From contig JABDRB010000002.1 in NCBI GenBank assembly GCA_013041925.1, positions 26,744 to 90,743 on the forward strand: DNA of 64,000 nt, in the 5' to 3' direction. The translations under genes and the position numbers were made by a program. Source of the stretch: Akkermansiaceae bacterium. GTDB taxonomy: Bacteria; Verrucomicrobiota; Verrucomicrobiia; Verrucomicrobiales; Akkermansiaceae. This document shows positions 29,011 through 38,700 of the stretch, one piece after another. The notes under the pieces were generated by a model. That model ran no database searches. It was given only the letters and a program-made list of their open reading frames with translations, and was not told the DNA's origin. Positions within the stretch are counted from its first letter, which is position 1. Every line of letters begins with the position of its first letter.

Positions 29011-29832
29011 ATGCCTGAACTACCCGAAGTCGAAACCACGCGGCGCGGTATATCCCCCCATTTGATGGGACATACCGTCACCCACCTTGAAATCCGCGAA
29101 CGACGGATGCGCTGGCCCGTCGATGATTCCGTGCTGCAAATCATCGGCCATCCAATCACTCGTATTCACAGACGAGCCAAATACCTCCTCATCGACTGCG
29201 AGACGGGCACTCTGATCCTCCATCTGGGCATGTCAGGAAGCATCCGCATCTGCACACATGACGTGGAACTCAAAAAACACGACCACTTCATCATGCAACT
29301 CGACAGCCACCAAGAACTGCGACTCCACGACCCGCGCCGCTTTGGGGCGATCCTCTGGCATCACCGCCATGATGGAGACACCCGCAATCACCCGTTACTC
29401 AAGCATCTCGGGCCAGAACCACTCGAACAAACATTCCACGCCAACTATCTCATCAGCACGTGCACAGGCAGAACCACCAGCATCAAACAGCACATCATGA
29501 ACTCCAAAATCGTAGTCGGAGTCGGGAACATCTACGCCTGCGAGGCCTTGTTCCGCAGCGGCATTCACCCGACCCGATCCGCAGGAAGAATCTCGAAACC
29601 ACGTCTGATCAAACTGACGCAGGACATCAAAAACGTCCTCACTGAAGCCATCACGCAAGGGGGCACGACGCTTCGCGACTTCCTTCGCGAGGATGGAAAA
29701 CCAGGATATTTCAAACAGAAACTCAACGTCTATGACCGCCAAGGTGAGCCATGCCGCCACTGTGATACGACCCTGAAAAAAATCGTCATCTCAAACCGCT
29801 CAACCTATTACTGCCCGATGTGCCAAAGATAA
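29011..29832 (+). CDS. mutM: Formamidopyrimidine-DNA glycosylase
   Basis: 273 residues from ATG 29011, because the mature enzyme must begin with the catalytic proline: MPELPEVETTRRGI supplies Pro2 and Glu3. RRAKYLLIDC includes the conserved lysine, LHLGMSGSIRI the core, GVGNIYACEALF the helix-two-turn-helix, and the C-terminal CRHCDTTLKKI with CPMCQR the zinc finger. It removes 8-oxoguanine and nicks the abasic site. The frame also runs upstream across the divergent lipoprotein gene, but that part is not real. It is followed closely by the tRNA gene. Confidence 0.96.
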   Translation: MPELPEVETTRRGISPHLMGHTVTHLEIRERRMRWPVDDSVLQIIGHPITRIHRRAKYLLIDCETGTLILHLGMSGSIRICTHDVELKKHDHFIMQLDSHQELRLHDPRRFGAILWHHRHDGDTRNHPLLKHLGPEPLEQTFHANYLISTCTGRTTSIKQHIMNSKIVVGVGNIYACEALFRSGIHPTRSAGRISKPRLIKLTQDIKNVLTEAITQGGTTLRDFLREDGKPGYFKQKLNVYDRQGEPCRHCDTTLKKIVISNRSTYYCPMCQR

Positions 29833-29846
29833 TTCCATTCGGTGAC

Positions 29847-29880
29847 TTGACATTTTCCACAATTCACGCAGATTCTCGGC
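29847..29880 (+). promoter_or_regulatory. Candidate promoter of tRNA-Leu
   Basis: A perfect TTGACA (29847-29852) is followed after 18 bp by GATTCT, a poor -10 element. A start near 29888 would place the tRNA 5' end about 20 bases downstream. Plausible for a stable RNA, but the -10 is weak. Confidence 0.35.
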
Positions 29881-29909
29881 CGTCACCTCTCAAGGGTCTC
29901 AAGCATTAT

Positions 29910-29991
29910 GCCGGTGTGGCGGAATTGGTAGACGCGCGTGATTCAAAATCACGTTTCCTCGGAAGTGCGGGTTCGATTCCCGCCGCCGGTA
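29910..29991 (+). tRNA. tRNA-Leu, anticodon CAA
   Basis: 82 nt, folds as a class II tRNA. Acceptor strand 29910-29916 pairs with 29984-29990, with a G-U wobble at the 1-72 pair and another inside. Anticodon stem 29937-29941 pairs with 29949-29953 around the loop TTCAAAA, so the anticodon CAA is at 29944-29946. A long variable arm (29954-29966) is typical of leucine or serine, and T stem 29967-29971 pairs with 29979-29983 around TTCGATT. Discriminator A29991 fits leucine. The 3' CCA is not encoded. Confidence 0.95.
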
Positions 29992-30063
29992 TTTTAATGC
30001 TTCACAGACCCAGGATCACGACCACGATCCATCAACGGATCGATCGTCCATCCCGCACGCGTA

Positions 30064-30876
30064 TTAATCCTCAAGGGAAAATGCCGAACGCAGAGCTTCG
30101 ATCGCGCCGACACTGGCGACGCCTCGCGCCACATATCCCCCACTGGATAAAACACGGCTCTTCACTTCCTCGCAGGCATTGTGGGGGCATGCTATGCGCG
30201 CGGCCAACGTCAAATCCAACATATCCAGATCATTGTGGCTGTCGCCAATGGCAAATGTCCGGTCGGCATCGAGATCAGACCGGCGCGCGACCTCGGCCAT
30301 TGCGGAGCCTTTATGAAAATCTCGGTGGCTGAAACGAAGATATATCCCATTGCGCTGGTAGCAGAGCATCGGGGTATCCTGAAGATCCTGATCCAACTTT
30401 TTAACGATGTAATCCATCTCCGTGGCTGTGGATGCCACGATACCTGCGGGCTCGCCGTCCTGCATCCCCCAGATGGCACCCGTTTCCTGTTCCACCCACT
30501 TTCGAATACATTTCAACAACCTCCGACACTTACGAAAGAGTTTGCCGTGCTCGTTGTCACAGCGTTTATTCCAATCGCTTAACCCCACCCACCGACCAAA
30601 ATCGTTGGGTGTGTAAATTTCCCGCTCACGGGCAATAATGTAGTCGGGAAGAAAAGGAAAACGTGCCTCCCCGATCCCCTGCACGGTCTGCATCAGTGAC
30701 CTGCCTGTATTGATCCCCCACAACACCTTGTGGGATGCACGCATCCTACGGATGATTTCAAAAAACTGCGGATGCACGGGTGGATCTTCATCAGGAATGA
30801 CCAGTGTGCCGTCAAAATCAAAGGCTAACAACCATGCATAACCATGCGTTTCGCATACGGGACTAAGAACATTCAC
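30064..30876 (-). CDS. HAD-superfamily phosphatase, sugar-phosphatase-like
   Basis: 270 residues. LLAFDFDGTLVIPDE holds motif I with Asp20 and Asp22; GINTGRSL is the motif II region; AIGDSHNDLDMLDLTLAA is motif IV of the Cof/sucrose-phosphatase (subclass IIB) group. The substrate is probably a small phosphorylated sugar, but cannot be read from the sequence. It is on the minus strand, downstream of the OmpA-like gene with a 45 bp gap, so the two may be co-transcribed. Confidence 0.82.
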   Translation of the reverse strand: MNVLSPVCETHGYAWLLAFDFDGTLVIPDEDPPVHPQFFEIIRRMRASHKVLWGINTGRSLMQTVQGIGEARFPFLPDYIIAREREIYTPNDFGRWVGLSDWNKRCDNEHGKLFRKCRRLLKCIRKWVEQETGAIWGMQDGEPAGIVASTATEMDYIVKKLDQDLQDTPMLCYQRNGIYLRFSHRDFHKGSAMAEVARRSDLDADRTFAIGDSHNDLDMLDLTLAARIACPHNACEEVKSRVLSSGGYVARGVASVGAIEALRSAFSLED

Positions 30877-30921
30877 AGACGTAGAGAGGTGGGATGCATC
30901 GATGGTCGTGGTGGATTCCCA

Positions 30922-32139
30922 TTATTCCTCAACGAGAATGGCGCGGCGAGGTTTAGGCTGAACCAACACATCGTCTTCAGGCTCAACAATCGCTTTAGGT
31001 GGTGCAGGTAATGGCGAGAATGGCGTTAAATCCGGAACATCTTCCTCCACGGGGACGGCCTTCGATGGCTTTGCCTCTTTGATCTCGCCTCCTTTTTTAT
31101 AATCCACCTCCATCTCTGGGCGACTCTTGCGCATCTTGATCTCGACGCGACGGTTCGGCGCCTGCTGCTCCGCGGTTCCCGATTGAACAATCGGCTTATT
31201 TTTCCCAAAACCACGCACAGCAACACGTTTTTCATCGAGATCCAAGGTCTCCACCAACCATGACTTCACCGCCATGGCACGCCTTTTCGACAAAAGCAGG
31301 TTCGGCTGCTCACCACCAATCAAATCAGTATGACCATCCACCCAGCAGACGAGGTTCGGGTGTTTATCGATCAGCAGGGCGACCTTCATGAGGCTGACCC
31401 GTGCACTCTGCCGCAGGGTAAAGCTATTAAAATCAAAGAGCAAGTCACTACCGATCAGAGCCTTACTCGTCAAGAGCGAGTTCCCATCCATACGTGCCAT
31501 CTTGTCAAGGGAGGTGAAGTCCTTGAGTAAGCCGCTTTCTGAATCTCCCTCCGCACCCTTGCGCAGGGCGTCGGTATAAGCATCAGGGTCATGCTCCTCT
31601 GCCATCCTCGCTCCAGGGTCAACCGTCACCTGCGTATCGTTCGCCCTCGGAAAAAAATCCTCGGTTTTTCCCATTTCAGGTAAGTCAGGTTCAAATAGTG
31701 GCGCTTTCATCACCACCATCGCCTCGCCCTCGAGGTTGCCTGCCGCAGCAGGGTTCGACATCGGTATTTCTAAACTCTTAATGTCTGGACTGATATCCAT
31801 CTCAATGTCCGGAAGATTCTCCAACACATCCAACTCATCCGCAGGCGGCACTACAGGAACGGGTTGCTGAACCTGAGGATCGTTAGGTGTCGTGACTTCA
31901 GGGCGTCCGTCATCCATATCCACACGGCTAACCCGCACCACCTGCGTCTGCAGCACAGACTCTTCGATAAACTCAGGCAGGATAATATCAATACGGCTCA
32001 AACCAACGATGACCACAACATGAAACAAGATGGCGACAATCATCGAGATGAGCACCCACTTTCCCATCCCCTCATTCTCAGGAAGCCTGAATGAGGATGA
32101 GCCGCGTAAGCCACCGTTCCAACTGTAGTCGTCGTCCAT
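30922..32139 (-). CDS. Membrane-anchored OmpA-family protein
   Basis: 405 residues from the ATG giving MDDDYSWNGG; the frame is open for 95 more codons but that part is Arg/Trp-rich and overlaps the region upstream of the divergent gene. A single N-terminal helix (WVLISMIVAILFHVVVIVGL) is followed by a long acidic, Pro-rich linker. The C-terminal peptidoglycan-binding domain shows LDFNSFTLRQSA-type strands, WVDGHTDLIGG, RRAMAVKSWL, VAVRGFGKNKPI and NRRVEIKM. Such TolA/MotB-like layouts tie the inner membrane to peptidoglycan. A Pro/Glu/Val-rich tail follows the domain, which is unusual. Confidence 0.82.
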   Translation of the reverse strand: MDDDYSWNGGLRGSSSFRLPENEGMGKWVLISMIVAILFHVVVIVGLSRIDIILPEFIEESVLQTQVVRVSRVDMDDGRPEVTTPNDPQVQQPVPVVPPADELDVLENLPDIEMDISPDIKSLEIPMSNPAAAGNLEGEAMVVMKAPLFEPDLPEMGKTEDFFPRANDTQVTVDPGARMAEEHDPDAYTDALRKGAEGDSESGLLKDFTSLDKMARMDGNSLLTSKALIGSDLLFDFNSFTLRQSARVSLMKVALLIDKHPNLVCWVDGHTDLIGGEQPNLLLSKRRAMAVKSWLVETLDLDEKRVAVRGFGKNKPIVQSGTAEQQAPNRRVEIKMRKSRPEMEVDYKKGGEIKEAKPSKAVPVEEDVPDLTPFSPLPAPPKAIVEPEDDVLVQPKPRRAILVEE

Positions 32140-32266
32140 CGATCCGTATTCTAGCGCATTTGATGAAAATGGCAACCGAGGGTTTATTCTTATGATGAAG
32201 CGACATCGACCGGTTTTTTCCGCTCGATTAATGACGGTCTTCATGGGCAGACTAAACACGTCAACC

Positions 32267-32575
32267 ATGAGTAAAAATCCCCACTCCCACAAACAACAAC
32301 GCATCCCACCCTGGCGATGGGCCTGGCTGGGCTTTGGCCTCGCCGCCGTCCTCTGGCTCGGATCATCCGCGTATTTCCAGCGCCTTGCCCAGATCGAGAC
32401 CATCGACTCCCAAAGTGATGCCATCCAAACATGCGACCAGCCAAATCATCATCAGAGCAACATGCACAAACTCATGGTCTGCCAAATTAGCGCGGGCGTG
32501 CTTGCCTTAGCCTCCCTCACCTACCTCGTGAGCCAAGTCGATATCCGCCGGGCAAGGCCTCGCCCCGAAAGATAA
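32267..32575 (+). CDS. Small two-helix membrane protein, unrecognised
   Basis: 102 residues from the ATG giving MSKNPHSHKQQ. A basic start is followed by a hydrophobic helix (WAWLGFGLAAVLWLGSSAYF), a polar His/Gln-rich loop, and a second helix (SAGVLALASLTYLV), ending in an Arg-rich tail. Topology suggests both ends in the cytoplasm. It is divergent from the OmpA-like gene. No family is recognised; an upstream ATG at 32192 would add 25 residues. Confidence 0.55.
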   Translation: MSKNPHSHKQQRIPPWRWAWLGFGLAAVLWLGSSAYFQRLAQIETIDSQSDAIQTCDQPNHHQSNMHKLMVCQISAGVLALASLTYLVSQVDIRRARPRPER

Positions 32576-32581
32576 CCCAGA

Positions 32582-32597
32582 TCATCGGCGCCGATGA
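32582..32597. repeat. Perfect 16 bp palindrome upstream of the H1-like gene
   Basis: TCATCGGC and its exact reverse complement abut without a spacer, just after the stop of the small membrane protein and 115 bp before the H1-like gene. It may be an operator or the core of a weak terminator; no T tract follows on either strand. Confidence 0.35.
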
Positions 32598-32619
32598 CAA
32601 ACAATTCGCTCCAGTATCG

Positions 32620-32648
32620 TTGACAGTTTCGGGTATTTTATGCAAATG
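32620..32648 (+). promoter_or_regulatory. Candidate promoter of the H1-like gene
   Basis: A perfect TTGACA lies at 32620-32625, about 86 bp before the start codon. The hexamer at 17 bp spacing (CAAATG) is a poor -10, so only the -35 resemblance is solid. Confidence 0.25.
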
Positions 32649-32711
32649 GCATACACATTGCTCGCCACCCCCAAGTCGAGCAAGCAACGCAATCTCAACC
32701 CTAACTAAACC

Positions 32712-33053
32712 ATGCCCAAAAAAACAACCAAGAAAGCGGCCAAGAAATCGGTAAAAAAAGCAGCCAAAAAAACCGCCACCAAAAAGGTAGCCAAGAAAGC
32801 ACCCGCCAAGGTCGCTAAAAAATCGGCCAAAAAGGCAACCAAGAAATCCGCCAAGAAATCGAATAAAAAAGCAGTCCGCAAAGTAGCCAAAAGCACACCT
32901 AAAGCGGCAACTAAGACCGCGGCAGCAGACCCGTCCTATGAGGAAATCAGCCATGCTGCCTTCCTTAACTTTATGAGCCGCATCGAAAACGGCATCTCTG
33001 GAGACCAGCATGGCGACTGGCTTGCTGCCGAGAAATCGCTTCTAGTCGATTAA
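32712..33053 (+). CDS. Histone H1-like lysine/alanine-rich protein with DUF2934-like tail
   Basis: 113 residues. Residues 1-75 are a K/A/T repeat (KKAAKK, KKVAKKAP, KKSAKK units), typical of bacterial H1-like DNA-binding tails. The C-terminal 40 residues change character: YEEISHAAFLNFMSRIENG, then GDWLAAEKSLL. This has the I-x-x-x-A-x10-G-x5-WL-x-AE pattern of the short DUF2934 domain. It probably binds DNA or RNA through the basic tail. It is followed by a strong intrinsic terminator, so it is monocistronic or last in its operon. A second H1-like gene begins at 63802. Confidence 0.85.
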   Translation: MPKKTTKKAAKKSVKKAAKKTATKKVAKKAPAKVAKKSAKKATKKSAKKSNKKAVRKVAKSTPKAATKTAAADPSYEEISHAAFLNFMSRIENGISGDQHGDWLAAEKSLLVD

Positions 33054-33074
33054 CTCCCTCCCCAACCACCCCGC

Positions 33075-33110
33075 AAAGCCGCACCTTCATCAGAGGTGCG
33101 GCTTTTTTTT
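33075..33110 (+). terminator. Rho-independent terminator after the H1-like gene
   Basis: A 12 bp perfect stem (33075-33086 with 33094-33105) built on AGCCGCACCT, a 7 nt loop and a run of eight T (33103-33110). It starts 22 bp after the stop codon. Confidence 0.9.
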
Positions 33111-33213
33111 CATCAAAAAACCACACTCCGTTCATCATCATTTCATATTCGCAAGGCAACGTTCTTTCCGTCAGCAGATTAACCGCTCGACCCACCTAAC
33201 GTCCTAACTCTCC

Positions 33214-33921
33214 ATGCCCAACCTATCCAACCCCCTCCAAAACATCCCCCCATTGTGCCGGGGCGACCGGAGTCTTTTACGCCGATGGCTTGATCAACCC
33301 ATCACAGAGTGCCTCAGCTTCTGCATCCCAGCCATCCTCCTTGGTTGTGGATGTTACGGATTTACCATGGGCCTCTGGCAGGGGTGGGAAATGGCCAGCT
33401 ATGTCGGCATCAAATTCCCTCTCGTTATTTTTGCCACACTCCTTGTCAACGGTGCGATCAACGGCATGCTCGCCATGGTCTTAGGCAGTGGCATAGGGTT
33501 CCGACAAAGCATTCAGTTCTTGCTCGCCGGCTTCTCCTTGATGTCGATCATTCTCCTATCCATCAGCCCGATCACCTTTTTTGTAGCGCTACACGCCCCC
33601 GACCCAAGTGACGCAGGTGCTCAGCAATGGCACCGCGTTACACTCCTCACCCACACATTGCTCATCGCTTACGCAGGCATTGTCTCACACCGATCATTGC
33701 TTGTTCACGTCAGGAACTTTGCCACCACACCCAGACACGGCAGCCAAACATTCTTTACCTGGTTAGCAGGCAACCTTTTTGTCGGAGCCCAGATTTCCTG
33801 GATCATGCGCCCCTTCTTCGGAACCCCAGGACTCGATGTCCAATTCTTCCGCAATCACCCGATGGCAGGCAATTTCTACGAAACGGTCTGGAATGCTGTC
33901 ACCTCCCTACTCTCATACTAA
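33214..33921 (+). CDS. Polytopic membrane protein, paralogue of the next gene
   Basis: 235 residues with about five or six hydrophobic segments and no known motif. SYVGIKFPLVIFATLLVNGA, a following amphipathic FRQSIQFLLAGFSLMSIILL and a late IMRPFFGTPGLDVQFFR are the most distinctive parts. The next gene shows the same order of elements (APVKIIGGVLFSGLI, then TLRPIIGKSDS), suggesting a tandem pair. Similar pairs occur in Planctomycetes and Verrucomicrobia as unnamed membrane proteins, as far as I recall. Function unknown. Confidence 0.75.
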   Translation: MPNLSNPLQNIPPLCRGDRSLLRRWLDQPITECLSFCIPAILLGCGCYGFTMGLWQGWEMASYVGIKFPLVIFATLLVNGAINGMLAMVLGSGIGFRQSIQFLLAGFSLMSIILLSISPITFFVALHAPDPSDAGAQQWHRVTLLTHTLLIAYAGIVSHRSLLVHVRNFATTPRHGSQTFFTWLAGNLFVGAQISWIMRPFFGTPGLDVQFFRNHPMAGNFYETVWNAVTSLLSY

Positions 33922-33945
33922 CTCATCCATCAAACCAACAAAACC

Positions 33946-34770
33946 ATGACTGACGAACAAGCACCCAAGCTCCCAGAACCCCAGCAGAATACTCCGCCCA
34001 TGCCCCCGTATCAACCTTCCCCTCAAGCCACTGATCCCGACTATCAGTCGATGAAGGAAACGGGTTTCTCCCATATCCTCAATGACCTACTCAAGAAACC
34101 ACTCAGTGTGATTTATGAGGTAAAACACGGCAATCATAGCCCACTCTCGGCATTACTCATCGTCACTTTGGCATCACTTGCCATCTTTGGTATCGTGCTT
34201 GGAATGTTCAGCTCAGGGGAGCAACTTTGGGCAGCTCCTGTCAAAATCATCGGGGGCGTCCTATTCAGCGGACTCATCTGCTTTCCCAGCCTCTACATCT
34301 TTGGTTCGCTCGGAGGGATGGATGCAAAGATTCAACACGTCATGGGGATCATGTTAACATTCCTCGCGATCACCTCATTGCTCTTGGTTGGCTTCGCTCC
34401 CGTGATTTGGCTCTTTTCGACGTCAAGTAACTCGCTCGTCTTCTTCGGGATCCTCTGCCTGACCATCTGGATTATCTGCCTCACCTTTGGTCTTAGGATC
34501 ATTTTACGAGCCAGCAAAATCATGGGAGGGAGACGTGGCGGGCACCTCAATATTTGGGCCGTCATCTTTATCATGGTCACCGTGCAAATGACCACAACCC
34601 TACGCCCGATCATCGGCAAGTCAGATTCGTTCCTCAACCTCGAAGAAAAACGCTTCTTTATTCGCTACTGGTTCGAGGTCATGGAAAGCGAAAGTCAAAG
34701 CGGATCACCTAGGGCGATCAATGCTGATACAGGAAATAACGAACCCAAACGACCCAGGAACAAAAAATGA
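33946..34770 (+). CDS. Polytopic membrane protein with Pro-rich N-terminus
   Basis: 274 residues. A Pro/Gln-rich cytoplasmic-like head (about 40 residues) is followed by ILNDLLKKPLSVIYEVKHG and five or six hydrophobic segments. WAAPVKIIGGVLFSGLICFP corresponds to a stretch in the preceding gene, and TTTLRPIIGKSDSF to its LRPFFG-type element. The tail is basic and Asn/Arg-rich. It starts 24 bp after its paralogue and is convergent with thiG, with 14 bp between the stops. Function unknown. Confidence 0.75.
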   Translation: MTDEQAPKLPEPQQNTPPMPPYQPSPQATDPDYQSMKETGFSHILNDLLKKPLSVIYEVKHGNHSPLSALLIVTLASLAIFGIVLGMFSSGEQLWAAPVKIIGGVLFSGLICFPSLYIFGSLGGMDAKIQHVMGIMLTFLAITSLLLVGFAPVIWLFSTSSNSLVFFGILCLTIWIICLTFGLRIILRASKIMGGRRGGHLNIWAVIFIMVTVQMTTTLRPIIGKSDSFLNLEEKRFFIRYWFEVMESESQSGSPRAINADTGNNEPKRPRNKK

Positions 34771-34784
34771 CCCCGCATAAAAAC

Positions 34785-35564
34785 TTAATCTAAAAAGCCC
34801 GTCAACGGGCTCGTCGCCGAAGCATGATCATCCACTTCAGGTAAACCCATTTCATAGGCGGCCCTGCCAGCCTCGACCGCGAGTTTAAAAGCAGCTCCCA
34901 TACGCACAGGGTCAGAGGCGATAGCCATCGCCGTGTTAACCAACACCGCATCAGCACCTAATTCCATCGCTTCGGCCGCGTGACTCGGAGCGCCCAAGCC
35001 AGCATCAACCACCACCGGCACGATAGCTTGATCGACAATGATTCGGATTTGGTCGCGGGTGACCACTCCCTTGTTTGAACCAATCGGAGCTCCCAGGGGC
35101 ATCACTGCGGCCGTGCCGACCTCTTGCAAACGCTTCGCCAACACAGGGTCAGCATTGATATAGGGAAGAACCGTAAACCCTTCATTCACCAAAACCTCAG
35201 CCGCTTTTAATGTCTCGATCGGGTCCGGCAACAAATAAGTAGGATCAGGGTGAATCTCGAGCTTGATCCATTTCGGTAATCCCGCAGCCGCCGCAAGCCG
35301 GGCAAGTCGCACCGCTTCATCCGCATCCATCGCCCCACTCGTATTGGGTAACAACAGATACTTTTCGGGGTCAATGAATTTTAAAATATTCGCCTGCGGG
35401 TCGTCTCCTCCTGTCAGGTCAGCCCTGCGCAGAGCAACGGTCACGATTTCCGTTCCGCTGGCGGCAAGCGTATCCCGCATCAGTTCATTGGAGGCAAATT
35501 TCCCCGTTCCTGCCATCAAACGGGAATTTAAGGTGCGGTCGGCAATTTTCAGTGGCTGGTTCAT
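34785..35564 (-). CDS. thiG: Thiazole synthase
   Basis: 259 residues from the ATG giving [11 protein letters not shown], collinear with the enterobacterial protein; an ATG five codons earlier is also possible. A TIM-barrel enzyme that forms the thiazole phosphate of thiamine. [29 protein letters not shown] with the Schiff-base lysine, [29 protein letters not shown] and [12 protein letters not shown] are all diagnostic, and the protein ends in [10 protein letters not shown]. No thiS, thiH, thiO or thiF lies next to it, and no thiamine (THI-box) riboswitch is recognisable upstream. Confidence 0.95.
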   Translation of the reverse strand: MNQPLKIADRTLNSRLMAGTGKFASNELMRDTLAASGTEIVTVALRRADLTGGDDPQANILKFIDPEKYLLLPNTSGAMDADEAVRLARLAAAAGLPKWIKLEIHPDPTYLLPDPIETLKAAEVLVNEGFTVLPYINADPVLAKRLQEVGTAAVMPLGAPIGSNKGVVTRDQIRIIVDQAIVPVVVDAGLGAPSHAAEAMELGADAVLVNTAMAIASDPVRMGAAFKLAVEAGRAAYEMGLPEVDDHASATSPLTGFLD

Positions 35565-35691
35565 CACAGGCCGCGACATTACCCCTGTCCCACCACCATG
35601 CAAGCGCAAGGATGATTCATTTTATCCAAATTTCAGATCATCCCTAAGGAATCTGACGTTAATCACCACCCTTTTGAAGCATCTCATATGA

Positions 35692-35746
35692 CTACGTCGT
35701 AGATTGATCGAATATATTGGATTTATTCGACCTCTTCATCTATCAT
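35692..35746 (+). promoter_or_regulatory. Palindromes and candidate promoter upstream of the macroglobulin gene
   Basis: In the 223 bp divergent thiG/macroglobulin gap, an 11 bp palindrome (CTACGTCGTAG, 35692-35702) precedes an inverted repeat TCGAATA / TATTCGA (35708-35714 and 35724-35730). TATCAT (35741-35746) could be a -10 for the plus-strand gene. The operator and promoter readings are tentative. Confidence 0.3.
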
Positions 35747-35787
35747 GCAACATGTCGCCACAAACCTAACACTTCTAAAAAAAGACC

Positions 35788-38700
35788 ATGAACCTGTTTA
35801 TTCGATCCGTCGCCGTGCTCGCAATCATCCTTCCTAGCTGGATCCAAGCGGCCACCACACTCCAAATCAGCACCTCCAAGCTGACCCCTGAATCCCAAAT
35901 TGAAATCATTTTTGATCGTGCCGTAGCTTCGGATGACGCCGTCAACCAAGGATCAGCCAACCGTATCCTGAAAATTAAGCCTGCGATCCAAGGAACTATC
36001 CGCTGGAGGTCCACCAACATCGCACGATTCATCCCCTCGGAGGCACCCCAAATGGGCACGACGTATTCGTTTTCCATCGCCAAAGGCCACACATTCCAAG
36101 ACGGCACCCCACTCCCCCCCATCAAACTAAAAACTATCACATCGGAACCATTCCGTGTGCAAGGTTCCAGCCGACGCTCCCCATCGACCGAATACACCCG
36201 ACTGCCCAGCTATTACGTTTATTTTAATGACAGCATCGATGAGCAAAAATCCGCTCGGTTTTTTTTGTTTAAAAACAAGGATGGCCAACAGGTAGCGGCA
36301 AGCGTTCGTCGTGCCGTTTGGGGTGACATCAAATCCTCTTACTACCGAGGCAAAACATGGCAAGAGCGATACGATGCTGTGCACACAGGAAAAAATGCGC
36401 CGCCCAACGATACATTGACCACTCCCATCCCAAACGCGCTGATGGTGCAACCCGTTGCCCCTTTGCCCGTCGGCGACAAGTGGTATCTTCATGTTCTCAA
36501 AAAGATCCCCAACGCATCCTGCTCCACCGCCGATCGAGTCGGCCGCCAAATCTGGATCGGGGACGTCGACCCCTTCAAACTCGGATCCGTCCAAGCATAC
36601 ATCGCAGCGAACCAACCCCGACAAATCAACCTCACCTTTAGCGCCTACATCCCCACTACGATGAGCCAGGAACAGCTCGCTGCCCTGATTCAATGTGTAC
36701 CTACCCTAAAAAAAGCTCACTACAAGGTGCTGGGAAAAACCATCGTCATCACCGGCAACCTGCGTGACCACGACCAATGGACCGTCTCGATCAACCAAGC
36801 ATTGCCGTCAAGTAACGGACTTGTCCTGAATCAACCCCAAAAAGAGATAATCACATTTAAATCGGTCCCCACAGGGCTCGCTTTACCCGCTTTCGACTCC
36901 GCTCAACTTGCCACCGGCAACCGCCTCTACAGCATTGACACCGTCAACATCGCATCAACCCGCATCCGCATCAAACAACTCACCCCCGACCAAGTGGTGC
37001 GCACCATGCAAGGATATCGCCATTACAAGGGCAGCGGCCACAACCATAAACGCATCAGCCCTGAACACCCAATCCCCTACACGTTGATCGAAGGAAAAAC
37101 CATCTACGATCGCACGGTCTTCCTCGATAATAAAATCGATACCTCCCGCGACCTTCCGCTCGATTGGAATGAAGTTCTCCCCAAGAGCGCTCACACCACT
37201 TGTTTTTTCGTTTCTGTCGAAGGGGCAGCAAAGGACGGTGCCCGCGGAGGAAATCGTATTGCCCAATCTTTTGTCCAACTCACCGACATTGGTCTCTGTT
37301 GGAAAATCAACGACAAGGAGGCTCTCCTCTACGCCTTCTCCTGCCAGACAGGAAAACCCCTGCCCAACGTCCGACTCCAGGTATTCAATGAAGACGCCCA
37401 ACCGGCCGAATCTGCAATAACCAACGCCAACGGCATCGCACGGATCCCACGCCACCAAGCAGCTCGCCACCTCCGCGCCACCCGCGGTCGCGACTGCTAT
37501 ATCACCCCTTTTGACAACACACTCGACACCGTCTCACTCTGGCGCTTCCCCGTGGATATCGACTGGAATCACCTCGCTGGCTGGAAACGCAGCGTGTTGA
37601 TGTTTACGGACCGCAACCTCTACCGCCCTGGCGAAACCGTCCACCTCAAGGGGATCGCTCGGCGCTACCTCGATAACCAAATCGATCTCAACGCAGAGAA
37701 GTCAGCCCAGCTCATCATCAGCGACAGCGCGTCACGTGTGCTCGTTGACAAAAATGTCACCCTCTCAAGCAACGGCACATTCGACCACTCACTCAACCTT
37801 CCCACGCAAACGGTCGGCCGATTCCGTATCAAACTCATCTTCCCCGATGAACCGGCCCATGAAGACGATGACAGCTGGGTCACCGACCGCTATCGCATCT
37901 TCCATCACGCATTCAACGTCCAAGAATTCCGCCGCAATGCCTATGAGGTTACATCCAATATCCCTGCAAGCCAACCTGGCGACGACAGCATCACGCTCGA
38001 ACTCGATGCCTCATACTACCAAGGACAACCCGTCAAAGAGGGCACGGTCATCTGGCATTTTGATGCCACCCAGACTGGCTTTTACCCGGATCAATTCCGA
38101 GATTTTCTCTTCGGCGACCACCGCCGCAATGACTCCTATTACTGGAGCCACTACTTTGGATACAACGAAGACCCAACCCGCCGTGGCAGCTCAGACCGCA
38201 ACGGTGAGGGGCTGTTAAACAGCGAGGGAAAGACCGCGATTTCTTTCGATTTACCTGAGCTCATTTTCCCCACAGCACTCTCCGTCAATATTCATTCAGA
38301 AGTCACCGATGCCCGAAACCAAACCATCACCAGCAGGTCTAGCACCACCGTGCACCCCGCGGATACTTATGTTGGGATCTCACGCATCGACCAACTCATC
38401 CGTGTGGGTGAAAACCCCAAGCTCGAAATGATCGCCGTCGACACTCACGGAGATCGCTGCAGCACCCGCGTCAACGTCACTGTCAATATCCATCGCGAAT
38501 ACCACGAGTCGGTCAAAATCAAATCCCCCGACGGCAAGGTCTCCGTAAAAAACACCAAGAAAAAAGCCGATGTCATGGAAACCCAACTCACCATCGATCC
38601 CAACAAGGCCGTCACACTTTCATTCGTGCCAGAACACGCAGGCCAACACATCGTTACCATCAAGGGGACCGATCAAGGTGGCAAAACCTTTTGCACCGCC

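Noticed and set aside
32140..32424. 95-codon extension of the OmpA-like gene
   Set aside because: It is Arg/Trp/Cys-rich, overlaps the divergent small gene and has no signal or domain features.
35565..35787. Thiamine (THI-box) riboswitch upstream of thiG
   Set aside because: The minus strand lacks the conserved CUGAGA and ACCUGA-type elements in the correct order.
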